Source: Tetrahymena elliotti 4EA (taxonomy: Eukaryota; Ciliophora; Oligohymenophorea; Hymenostomatida; Tetrahymenidae). Taken from it: 64,000 bases of DNA. Shown here in pieces: positions 25,503 through 36,704 of this stretch. The stretch is from the NCBI GenBank assembly GCA_000231825.2, contig JH720297.1:1044393-1108392 (forward strand), written 5' to 3'. The translations under genes and the position numbers were made by a program. Within the stretch, counting starts at the first letter, position 1, and every line of letters begins with the position of its first letter. The notes under the pieces are model-generated. The model made no database searches. It was given only the letters and a program-made list of their open reading frames with translations, and was not told where the DNA came from.

Positions 25503-27323
25503 ATGTCAATTTTTGCAAAGTTATTTGGAAAAGATCTTTCAAATTTCCCAAAAGAAGATGTTAACAAAATTGAAAAGTTCATTTTAACCATCAAAAATAT
25601 AAAATAACTACAAACTGATGTAAAATCTTAAGAATTTATAAATTATATATCTCCAAACATAAAATTCTTGTAACTAAGATGTTTAGATGAATCTTTAGTC
25701 TCTCTATTGGAAAAAGGATAGTTTAATCTAATTAATTTTAAAAACTTAAAAAATGTATATTTGTGCTCTGAATATGTTGAGGAAATGTTAACAAATAGAA
25801 TGGTTTTTGATAAAATTTTTGAGCAAATTTACAATCTTAAAAACTTAGAAAAATTATATATCAACTTAGAGTAGATATAGCTAAGTTAAGAATGTATTGC
25901 TTAATTAGCTCTAAATATATCAAAGCTTTAGAAAATAGATGCTTTTAGGTTATAATTTAGATCCAATCAAATCTAAGATAAAGGATGTGAATAAATTACT
26001 CAAGCCATTTCTAAACTCAATCAACTGAGAGAGTTGATACTAAGCTTAAAAAATAATTAAATAGGAAATGTTGGTTTTAGGCAAGTTTTTGAAATGATTT
26101 CTAAACTTGAAAATTTAGAAAAGTTATAAATTGACTTTCGGGGAAATCAATAAGACAATAATGCAAATGAAGACATCTATGACATTTTGAAGGATTCAAA
26201 AGTATGCTAAAACCTAAAAGAATTTAGAATTCTATCAGATTCTCCTTCAAGACCTTTTGTGAAAAATCCGATTAAATTGATTGAATCATTTAATTTATTT
26301 ACAAATTTAACTAAAGTAAGTTTATCTATAGATGCAAAATCATTCACTGAAAATACATCAGATTCTCTCAATAAGATTCTAACTTTAAACAGCAAAACTC
26401 TTCAAACAGTTTCGATTGATTTCTTAAAATACAATTTTCCACAAAATAAAGAAACAAGTAATTATCTCAATAATATTTTTAAAAATATGGGGAAATGAAA
26501 AACTTAGAAAATCTTTTAATTTAATTTCATGATAATTAGTCATACAGCTCTGCCTTTGAATTTTTACAATAAATAAATTAATGTCCAAAATTATTTAAAC
26601 TTTCCATATTATCTCAATTCAAAGAGCTCATAATTTTTTGCTAATTAAGTTAAACTGTTGATTTTTTCAAGAGACTATTAGAAATTCCTTATTTGGTAGA
26701 ATTAGATTATGTATCATATTACAAATCATAATTATATTTGTAATCGCATTATTAATTTATATAGGCAGATTGGTCTTATAAAAATTTTATTGATAATTAT
26801 TTGGTGAGTTTGATTAATTAATATGTTTTAAAATCACATTAAAAAAAGTAGTTTAAAAAAAAAATTTAAGATCTGTTAGAACGTTATGTAGGTGATGAAG
26901 ATTATTATTCAGAAGGAAGTTAGGAAGATTCTGATTACTAAAATGATGATGAAGAGGAAGTATAGCAAGAAGGATAAGAGAAAAAAGATAAATATTCGGA
27001 AGGACCAGAGGAAGAAAAGTAAAACATAATTGATTAGAGTGGTAAACCTCAAGAAAATTGTGAGAAAGAAGGTAGTTAAAAGTAATAAAATATAAAATTA
27101 AGCTTTGAAGAATAAGAAAGAAATTTGGATAAAACTTTTAAAATTGTAACTGGTTTAAAGTAAATACATTTCATTTTTGATAGCTCTAAGACCTTATAAG
27201 TATAAATAAAGAGAGATATTAAGATTTATTGCATATAATAAAACTTTAAGTAATATTTTAGAAACATAGTTCTCAAATTCTCCACATATCAAAAGAAATT
27301 TATGGGACTTACATTTGATTTGA
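25503..27323 (+). pseudogene. LRR protein, array copy 1, frameshifted
   Basis: Opens MSIFAKLFGKDLSNFPKEDV and is closely related to copy 2. It has leucine-rich segments such as LQKIDAFRLQ, DKGCEQITQAISKLNQLREL and NQIGNVGFRQVFEMISKLENLEKL, the ribonuclease-inhibitor-like LRR pattern. At 26490..26498 it reads ATG GGG AAA TGA, where copies 2 and 3 have an extra T-containing codon base (MGQMKNLEN). One base is missing and translation stops at 331 aa. Homology to copy 2 then continues for 820 nt in the shifted frame. A second shift is needed near 27160..27175 to recover the conserved ending SNSPHIKRNLWDLHLI (stop 27321..27323). It is a pseudogene or expresses only the truncated LRR half. A base-calling error cannot be excluded for either site, but two independent shifts make that less likely. 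Confidence 0.75.
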
Positions 27324-29161
27324 ATGTATAAACATAAAGTAAGTTGCAATTTTAAAAGCAAAGTTTTGTAGATTTATCTAATCTTTATCAATTATTTTCC
27401 TCTATTTTAAAATTTTACAAAATACATTTATTGTTTTAGATAATACAGATAATAAAATAAAATATCTATTATATTAATTAAAATACATTTAAAAGCAAAT
27501 ACTATCCATTAAAAAAATTTATAATTTTTTTTTTTAAAGAAAATATATCACAATTCATAAAAATCGAGAACTAAGAAGAAACAAAAATTTAATATGACAT
27601 AAAAATATTTTTTAAATTGTTTGTGCCTGAAATCAATTTTGAATAATTTTTTATTCCTAGTTATTATTTTTGAATCTTTGTTTATTTTTATAATTTAACC
27701 TTTAGCGTGCAAAATACTTCTTCAATAGTTTTCATAAAAAAAATATTTAGTCCAAATACCTGAAGAACTGTCTATTGTGGATTAAGAAGTTTGTATTTTG
27801 AAATAAAACCAAATTTTGTAAATTAATTTTCTAGTATTTCATGATGCATACCCTGAAAAAAATAGAATGAACAAAATGATTGCTAGACATCTATTTAAAT
27901 TTTTAACCATTAACTCAAGCTTAAATGTAAAAAATAAATTTTTAGTCTAAGTGTACAATTAATTTGTATATTTATGAAACAACCCAAACTCAATGGGAAA
28001 CCATTTAGGGTTGAGGTTTGGGTTGCATAGAAATTTACTACTTATTATTATGTTAATTAATATAACCTTTTTTTGATTACAAACAGAAAGAATTATGATA
28101 TAATCTGCGTTAATAACTTTCTAAACCAAAATCTAAAAAGTTGATAATAAATTATACACAACCTAATATTTTCCATTTCTTAGGATTTAATTTAGATTTC
28201 CAAGTTTTAATCTATCCATATTAATCTTTCCTAAATATTCCTTTTTTTTATCCATTTTAAACTACTATGTTGAATTAATTAATAACTTACTTAAGTTCAA
28301 GTGATTATTAAAGTGTAAGTGCTCTGCAGGATGAAACCATAGGTACCTTGAATTATATCCAAATATCCTTTCAATAGTAGATAATTGGAGTAATTTATTC
28401 TATTTCTATTATTTTTTTATTACATTCATTTTATTTACTGCTTTTTTAGCTTTTCTCACTAGATATTTTTGAGTATGATATCGTTCGTGGCCAATTTATC
28501 TTTTTCTCTATACTGTTTTGGCTTCGATTGTTTAGAAGCACATATTTTAGCCATTTTTCTATGTAGAATCTAAAGTAGGATTTTTCTTCTTTTCAAATAC
28601 AATCAAATACTAAGTTAAATAAACAAACAATAGGGGTATCGAATCTTCTTTTCCAATAATTGTAATCTACTCTAACTTGCAAAAAGATTTATAGTTTTTC
28701 ACCCTTTTCATATTTTAAATATTTTAAGTATAAAAAAAATTTTTTTTTTCACACTATTCTGAAAAATTCAACATCAAATGTAAATTTTGATAAAATAGTT
28801 CAAAATCCTTATTTTTTCTTCAAACAAATCAAAAATGATTAAAATAAAATTTGGCTTTCAAATTTACATGCTTATAAAATTTTAATATTTTATTGACCAT
28901 TTTTACTCAAGTTTTTAACAAACTTTAATGTAATAAATAAAGAATTAAATTTTTAGTTATTTTAAAAGTATTGTAAATAGAAAGTATATTTTACTTTATT
29001 TTTTCTATTTATTTTTTATCAGAAATTAAATTTCAAAAGATTTATTATAAATATCTAAATTAATAAACTGATAATCTTATCATCAATAGAATATTGATTT
29101 TTATTTCATCAAAAAAATTAAAAACTGATAAAAATAATAAGATAAATCAAATTTCATCCTG
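27324..29161. other. Intergenic between LRR copies 1 and 2
   Basis: About 1.8 kb. Contains a GC-rich hairpin (27981..28024, listed) and upstream sequence similar to that of copy 1. A lysine-rich minus-strand frame near 28450..28590 was considered and not accepted. Confidence 0.45.
27981..28024. repeat. GC-rich inverted repeat (hairpin)
   Basis: The left arm aacccaaactcaa (27981..27993) pairs with the right arm ttgaggtttgggtt (28011..28024), with one unpaired base and a 17 nt loop. It stands out from the AT background. It could be a transcription end signal, a structured RNA or the end of a mobile element. No other evidence. Confidence 0.45.
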
Positions 29162-31012
29162 ATGTCTATTTTCGCAAAGTTATAAGGAAAAGATTTTTCA
29201 AATTTTCCAAAAGAAGATGTCAACAAAATAGAAAAGCTAATTTTAACCATTAAAAATTTAAAATAGCTAGAAACTGATCAATAATTTTAAGAATTTATAA
29301 ATTAAGTATCTCCAAATATAAAATACTTAAGACTTAAATGCTTAGAATCTCTAGTCTCTCTATTGCAAAAAGGATAGTTTAATCTGACTAATTTTAAAAA
29401 CTTAAAATGCTTATCTTTGAGCTCCGAATATAATGATTAAATGTTAAGAAGTGATTAAAAGCTTTTTGATAAAATTTTTGAGCAAATTTACAGCCTCCAG
29501 AACCTAGAAAAGTTATATATTGACTTAGAGTCAACATAATTGGTTAAAGAATTTATTTCTTAAATCGCTTAAAGTATATCAAAGCTGAAGAAAATAGGTA
29601 CTTTGAGGTTAGAATTAGGTCATAATTAAATCTAAGATAAAGGATGTGAATAAATTACTCAAGCCATTTCTAAACTCACTCAACTAAGAGAGTTGACCAT
29701 AGGTTTAGAAAATAATAATATAGGAAATGTTGGTTTTAGGCAAGTTTTTCAAATGATCTCTAAACTTGAAAACTTAGAAAAGTTATAAATTGATTTATGG
29801 GGAAATGAATAAGACGATAACGCAGATGAAGACATCTATGAAATTTTGAAGAATTCAAAAGTATGCTAAAGCCTAAAAGAATTCAGAATTCTATCAGACA
29901 CTACAAGACCTTTTGTGAAAAATCCGATTAAATTGATTGAATCATTTAATTTATTTACTAATTTAATTAAAGTTAGTTTATCAATAGATACAAACTCATT
30001 CACTGAAAATATATCAGATTCTCTCAATAACATTCTAACTTTAAACAGCAAAACTCTTCAAACCGTTTCAATTGATTTCTTAAAAAGCCATGATAATCCA
30101 AACATAGAAACAAGCAATGGTCTTAACAACATTTTTAATAACATGGGGTAAATGAAAAACTTAGAAAATCTTTTCATTTAATTTCATGATCATTAGTCAT
30201 ACAGCTCTGCCTTTGAATTTTTACAATAAATAAATTAATGTCCAAAATTAGTTAAACTATCAATATCTTCTTAATTCAAAGAGCTCATTAATTGCTAATT
30301 AAGTTAAACTGTTAATTTTTTCAAGAGACTATTAGAAATTCCTTATTTAATAGAATTTGATTATGCTAAATACAATTAAGAATTAGATTTCTAATGGTAT
30401 GATTAGTTTTTCTAGGTGGATTGGTCTTATAAATATTTTATTGATGATAATTTGGTTAATTTGATTAATTAAAATCTTTAAGAATCAGATTAAAAAAAAT
30501 AATTGCAATAAAAAATTTAAGAACTTTAAGAATAATATATAGGAGATGGAGATTATTCATACTCTGAAAGAAGTTAGGAAGATTCTGATTACTAAAGCCA
30601 TGAGGAAGAGGAAGGATAAGATGAAGAAGATGAATATGAAGATGTAGATAATGATGATGAGGATGAGGATGAAGTAGATTAAGAAGGATAAGAGGAGTAG
30701 AACCAAAACTTAATTGATTAAAGTTATGAGAGTGAAGAATTTAGTGATCAAGAAGACAGTTAAGATGAATAAAATATTAAATTAAGCTTTGAAGAATAAG
30801 AAAGAAAGCTGGAAAAAACATTTTCAAATCTAACTTATTTGAAAAAATCTAGGTAGACATCATATTTTATAGCTCTTAGGCACTATTAGTACAAATAAAG
30901 AGAGCTGTTAAGATTTATTGCATATAATAAAATTTTAAGTAGTATTTTAGAAACTCAGTTCTCAAATTCTCCTCATATCAAAAGAAATTTATGGGACTTA
31001 CATTTGATTTGA
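29162..31012 (+). CDS. LRR protein with acidic segment, array copy 2
   Basis: Intact single exon, 616 aa. Residues about 30-440 are leucine-rich, with RNI-like units (DKGCEQITQAISKLTQLREL, NNIGNVGFRQVFQMISKLENLEKL, SYSSAFEFLQQINQCPKLVKL). Then comes a K/Q-rich helix and a strongly acidic segment at about 469-515 (EEEEGQDEEDEYEDVDNDDE). A conserved end domain follows (SFEEQERKLEKTF, YQYKQRELLRFIAYNKILSS, SNSPHIKRNLWDLHLI). No signal peptide or TM, so probably intracellular. LRRs suggest protein binding, and an acidic stretch can bind basic partners such as histones. The actual role is unknown. Similar to copy 1 at base level across most of its length. Confidence 0.85.
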
Positions 31013-31602
31013 ACTTTAACCATATAAATTAAGTTAGAATTTTAAAGCTATTCTTTAATTATTTTTTTTCTCAGTAAAATCAGCACGTTTAATTTTTTTA
31101 TGTATTTTTAAATCATACGATAGGTTGAGTTTTAGTTTAAAAATCTATTATTATTTTTAATTTTGATTAAATAATTTTAAATAACTTAAAATAACAGCAA
31201 TTTATTAATCTCAAATAAATTTACAAATTATTATAAAAATTTATGGAGTCAATTATTAATTAATAAATTAAAGATTGATCAAAAAGAAGAAAGAAATAAT
31301 AGAACTAGAGGTATAAATCATTTAATGCAAATTACATACTAAAAAACCTCATTATTAATGCAACAATAAAAAACAATAAAGCTAATACCTTTTTAAATTT
31401 TTTCTGATAAAAAAGAGAGAAAATTAAAATTTTTTTACATTTTTTGTCTGAAAAAAAGGTATAAAGTGATGTAGTAAACTTTAATTCCATACTGATGAAT
31501 TTTTTAGAGAAGATCCATAAGATATCAAACACTATTATATACAGTGCCTGCAGCCAATTTTTACCTATTCAAAAAAAATTTTTTTTTATTTCAGATAGAG
31601 AA

Positions 31603-31740
31603 GGCACTTTTCTAAGCTCGTTCCAATATTTTTTGCCCCTTCTGCACCAAGATCATTCCAACTACTTGATATTTTGGCACTTTTCTAAGCTCGTTCCAAT
31701 ATTTTTTGCCCCTTCTGCACCAAGATCATTCCCACTACTC
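31603..31740. repeat. 73 nt direct tandem repeat, GC-richer than flanks
   Basis: Copy 1 (31603..31675) and copy 2 (31676..31740) both read ggcacttttctaagctcg, then ttccaatattttttgcccc and a ctgcaccaagatcattcc block. They differ at a single position within about 65 shared bases. A recent duplication of non-coding sequence. Any function is unknown. Confidence 0.85.
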
Positions 31741-32212
31741 ATAAAATAAGAAAAGACAGATATGTAAAAGAATATGCTATTACTCTTATATTTTGAAGAA
31801 TAAGAATAGAATTATTCTAATTTTCTTCTATTCTAAGACTTTTAAAAAACTATTTTTAAATATTCATTATTGAATTTCAAAAAAAATATTCTCCTTCTAT
31901 TTTAAATTAAAATTGCTTTCATGAAAGTTTTTCAAAATTTAGTTTGTCTAATTTTACTTTCACACTATTCTAAATTATTCCATCATTCAAAAAGAATAAT
32001 TTTTATTTTTTTAATTTTATTGAAAATATTCTCTATTCTAATCTAAACTAAACTTTTATTGAAAAATATATTTTTAGGAAAGTATATTATTGAATAACAA
32101 ATAGAATTATTTTTCACTTTTTCAATTTCTAAACAAAAAGATTAATTTATAATATACTTTTGATTGGATTTTCAATTTATTGTTATTTTTGTTCTTTGGA
32201 TGAAGTATATCA

Positions 32213-32419
32213 ATGAATCTATTTAAAGGAAAGGAATTATTAAACAAAGTTAGAAATTAAAGTAATTATGCTTCTGAATTATGTTAGTTCTAATTAAATA
32301 TAGATCAAAATAGCTCATTAAAGTTAACTACCTTCAAAATTTAATATTAAAGTTAAGTAAAGTTAATAAGAAATTTAAGTTAAGCTATGAATAAAATTAA
32401 ATATTTGTTGGTAAAATGA
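32213..32419 (+). other. Short open frame, unproven
   Basis: 68 codons in code 6 (MNLFKGKELLNKVRNQ ... MNKIKYLLVK). Could be a first exon or chance. No homology recognised and no clear donor site follows. Confidence 0.2.
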
Positions 32420-32980
32420 GCTTAACTTCTTCTCACATAGTATTCAAAAATTATCTAAATTTTTCTAAATTCTGTAATCTGAATTTAAATATATGTAAAT
32501 TTTGTTTAAATACTATATTTTGAATTACATTTACCACAACATTCTACATAAGAATATTCTATTCTTTGAAAAAAGTAATTTCCTGAATAATATTGTTTGA
32601 ATAAATAAATAATTATCAAAATGAATAAACTTGTAAACAATTCTAATCTAATTTATTCATTTGTATGATAAATAGATTTTTTTATAATTTATAAAAAATC
32701 TAAATTAATTTGAAAATTTTATTATCAAAATAAGTGTATTAAAAGATATTTTTATACTTGAATACATACAATAAATGAAATAAATCTTCTTGATTTTTCA
32801 GTTTTTAATTTTGTTAATTCATCAAGTTTAACTATTGATAAATATCAGATATTCTAAATATTCTAATTGGATTCCTTCAAAATAACATTCATAAAATATC
32901 TTACCAAAAAAATACAAAAATCAATAATATTTATCATAACAAAAAATATCAAAAAAAGATATATTTCAAATTTATTTCTG

Positions 32981-34810
32981 ATGTCATTATCTGAAAACAT
33001 ATTAAAAAAAGTTCTATAAAAGCTGCAAAAAGAAGATATAAATAAAATCGAAAGACTAGCATTAAGCAAGAGTAATATAGAATATCTAGAAACAGATTAC
33101 AAATTTTAATAATTCTTAGTATAAGTATCTCCAAACATAAAATTTTTATTGTTTACAAGTTTAAAATGCTTAATTTCTCTAGTTGAGATAGATTAATTTA
33201 ATCTAACTAATTTTAGAAATTTATAATGCCTATCTGTAAAATCTGAACATGTGGGATTATTTAGAAGAAATAATCAACTCTTAGGTTAAATTTTTGAGTA
33301 AATTTGTAGTCTTCAAAATCTTTAGAAATTATAGTTAGACTTAGTGGCAACTTAGTTGGGTGAAAAGTTTATTTCTGAAATGGCATAAATTATACCAAAA
33401 TTTTAGAAAATAGATACTTTTAGATTAGAATTGGGACAAAATCTCATCTAAGATGAAGGATGTGAATAAATTACTCAATCGATTTCTAAACTCACTCAAT
33501 TAAAAGAACTGATCTTAGGATTAGAGAATAATTAAATAGGAAATGTTGGTTTTAGACATGTTTTTGAGATGGTTTCTAAACTAGAAAACTTGGAAAGATT
33601 ATAAATTGATTTCTGGAATAATTAATAAGACGATAATGCAAACGAAGACATCTATGACATTTTAAAGAATTCTAAAGTATGCTAAAATCTATAAGAATTT
33701 AGAATTTAATCAGATTCACCTTATAGAATCAATAAAAACCCAATTAAATTAACTTAATCACTTCAATTATTTAATAGTTTAAGAATAATCTATTTATCGC
33801 TAGATACAAATTCATTCAATGAAAATACATCAGATTCTCTTAATTAGATTCTAACTCGAAATAGCAAAACTCTTCAAACAGCTATAATTGAATTCTTAAA
33901 ATTTCATGATATATCGACTAAAGAAACTAACAATTTTATCAACAATATTTTTTAAAACAGTGAGTAAATGAAAAAATTAGAAAGTCTACTTATCTAATTT
34001 CATCACTATTAATCTTACAGTTCAGCATTTGAATTTTTCCAGTAGATATAACTCTGCCCAGTATTAGTAAAATTAGATGTTTCTTCAGAATTTTATGAAT
34101 TACAAAATTGTTCATTGAGCCAAATTAAAGAATTTTTTGAGAGGATTCTAAATATTCCCTACTTAATAGAATTTAACTATGCAAAATACAGCTAATAATT
34201 AGATTTTAGTATTTATCTTCAGCTTTTTTAGAAGGATTGGTAGTGTAAACATTATATTGATGATAATTTTATTGATATGATTTCTTCTAATCTTAAGAAA
34301 CGAAAGGAAAGAGAATTCCTCTAAAGAATTCAATACTTAAGGGATAAATATATTTTTGTTGAAAATATATCATATTTAGATGAAACTTGGCTTGAATTTG
34401 ATAGTGAAAATGAAATAGAGGAAGAAATTATGTAAATACAAAGTGAAGATATAGACAATAATCTAAAAGAGCATGTTCAAAATGACAATATAGAAATTGA
34501 AGATGAAGATGAAAATTCAAGTAATTAAAATAATGAAAAAAATGAAGAATAGATAAATAAAAAAGAAAAAATTAAATTTTTAAGCTTATAAGAATAAGAA
34601 GAAAAATTGGATTAATCTTTTGCAGAATTAACCTCTTTGTAAGTACCAAAATTGATTTCATATTTTATAACTCTAAGACATTTCAAGTATAAATAAATAG
34701 AACTATTAAGATTTACAGTATACAATAAAATCTTAAGTAACATTTTAGAAACTTAGTTCTCAAATTCTCCACATATAAAAAGAAATTTATGGGACTTACA
34801 TTTGATTTGA
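32981..34810 (+). CDS. LRR protein, array copy 3
   Basis: Intact single exon, 609 aa, more diverged than copies 1 and 2 from each other. Begins MSLSENILKKVLQKLQKED. Leucine-rich region with DEGCEQITQSISKLTQLKEL, NQIGNVGFRHVFEMVSKLENLERL and SYSSAFEFFQQIQLCPVLVKL. The acidic segment (about 470-527, IEIEDEDENSSN and neighbours) is shorter and less pure than in copy 2. It has the same end module (SLQEQEEKLDQSF, FKYKQIELLRFTVYNKILSN) and the identical terminal SNSPHIKRNLWDLHLI. At the point where copy 1 is shifted, this copy reads QNSEQMKKLES, supporting the copy 2 frame. Function unknown; likely an intracellular protein-binding scaffold. Confidence 0.84.
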
Positions 34811-36704
34811 AAAGTATAACTTGCTAACTCAGTTAAAGTTTAAAATTAAATTGCCTTGATGAAAATTAAAATGTTTCTTCATTTAAGTTTAACTAATTTC
34901 ATATAGATTATTTTAATTTTTTGAAAATACCTAAAAAAAATATTTGAATAAAAATTACCTACAAAGTTAATTTAAAATTAATATTATCACAATATCTATC
35001 ATAAATTTGTAGAAGTTAAAAGTTACATATAATTTCTAACAATATCATATTTTTTTAATTTTGATTTTTTTGGAATGTCTCACTTTTTTAATCAATACCA
35101 TATTCCCTCAAATCTAGCAACCTGCAATTTGGAAAAAGTATAGGGGATAATGTGATCCAATATTTTATCATGTATTCATAAAAACCCAAGTATATAAGTT
35201 ACTTGGAATAAAATGAATGTATTTATGTATGTATTATTATTATTATTGTGAAGATAATAAATTAAACTATAAAAAGTCAGACAAGCATAAATAGATATTT
35301 TTTAGAAGACAAAAAGATTTATGAAAATAAGTTAATTATAAATGAATTCTTTACTGCTATCACTCGTTGTATCAGCATTGATAACGTAGCTATCACAGGA
35401 TCAAAGAAATAATATACTTCAAGAAACAAGAAAAGTTTTATTTTTGAAATCCAAAATTTATTTTTGTATTTTTAATCCGAAAAACAAGGTTTATTTTTAA
35501 GGAAAAATTAAAATCAGGATTTTTTTATTGTTAATATTTGTGATATTATTTAAGCTTTTCTTTCAAGTTATTATCTTCTTTTTATTATTTACTCATTTCA
35601 TTGATTTTTTTAGATTTATCTTTATTAAGAAGGCCATTCTTTTATATAATCATGAATCTTTTCCTAATCTACCTCCTATTATTATAAGCTTTTATCTAAT
35701 TCAGAATATTATTTAAGCATTTAAGAAAAATTTTTGCTATCTAAAACTAAATCTAGTTTATTGATTTCATTTTATTCAGGACTTATTTGATTTTATTATA
35801 GAAGTTGCAATGAATGCTAGTATTTAATCTATTTTAAAAATCAATAAATAAATATATTAAAAAATATTAATGTATTTACAATTTCAACTTTATTATCTAA
35901 TCCATGATAAATATTTAAAAGCTAAGATTAGAAGCCAAGATAATAATCTATTATTATTTACCTTTCTTAATTTTCTCTTTTGAAATATGAAAAATAACTT
36001 ACAATACTCTTATTTCTTGACATAAATTAAATAAAATTTTATTTCCAATCATTTTTTTGTGTTTTTTGGATTAATCAATCTACTCTATTTTTACAATTAT
36101 GTTCAAAGTCAAAAGTTTCACACAAACAAATCATTGATTACATCAAAATTAATTTATAATTTTTAAGGAAAGGATTCTTATTTAAACTTTTGTACTGGTT
36201 GGAATTGATGTATTCTTCATATTCCTCATTCCCATTTGCGATTAAAGAAGTTTAGTCGAATCTTAAATAATTCTGCTAAAAATGATAAATGCAAGAATAA
36301 CTTTAATTGATGAATTTACTTCAGAAAAATCAAATGAAAACTGCTAATTTAGATTGGTAACTCTCTATTTTAATGTTAAATACAAAAAATTGTTAAAAAT
36401 TAATGAATTAAATATACTCACATTAACAGTTCTATCATTTTCATATTAGTTAGACATGAATGTTAACTAATAATAATTGTCTATTTTTTTTGTTCTTCTA
36501 ATTTAATTATTAAAACATCTTAATGAAATATTTATTTATTATAATTTAATAGATTCTATTTTACAAAAACACATTGTTTTTATCAAGAAAAAGATCCCTT
36601 TAATCAAAAAACTAATTATATTAAGTGAAATAGATAAAACAGAATAATTTAAATGATTGGTATATAAATTTTCAAAATTTTTAATTGTTGATATATCTAT
36701 GTTT
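34811..36704. other. Intergenic, convergent region LRR array / two-TM array
   Basis: About 1.9 kb between plus-strand and minus-strand arrays. Contains the weak plus-strand frame at 35342 and a minus-strand coding-like stretch near 36120..36290 that may be an extra exon of the two-TM copy. Confidence 0.45.
35342..35764 (+). other. Possible small secreted/membrane protein or relic
   Basis: 140 codons from ATG 35342. The beginning MNSLLLSLVVSALITQLSQD looks like a genuine signal peptide. The rest is dominated by hydrophobic, T-rich codons (LLIFVILFKLFFQVIIFFLL) typical of AT-rich non-coding DNA. Possibly the first exon of a gene whose remainder is lost or unrecognised. Confidence 0.25.

Larger units (their letters stand above)
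31013..32980. other. Intergenic between LRR copies 2 and 3
   Basis: About 2 kb. Includes a 73 nt tandem repeat (31603..31740) and a short open frame (32213..32419), both listed. The rest is AT-rich. Confidence 0.45.

Noticed and set aside
27981..28024. AACCCAAA resembling ciliate telomeric repeat
   Set aside because: Ciliate oligohymenophorean telomeres are tandem CCCCAA. This is a single inverted repeat, not a tandem array.
28450..28595. Minus-strand lysine-rich frame (MAKICASKQSKPKQYREK...) between LRR copies 1 and 2
   Set aside because: Only about 32 codons before TGA, no continuing exon with clear splice sites and no recognisable domain.
29866..30051. Minus-strand frames opposite the LRR genes (also 26207..26395)
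   Set aside because: Antisense shadows of leucine-rich coding sequence. They recur only because the genes are duplicated.
32863..33134. Minus-strand hydrophobic frames over the start of LRR copy 3
   Set aside because: They overlap the well-supported plus-strand LRR coding sequence and its promoter. Their hydrophobicity comes from T-rich antisense codons.
35160..35230. Short similarity to a transposon end near the LRR/two-TM boundary
   Set aside because: Only AT-rich imperfect repeats, with no inverted ends or transposase-like frame.
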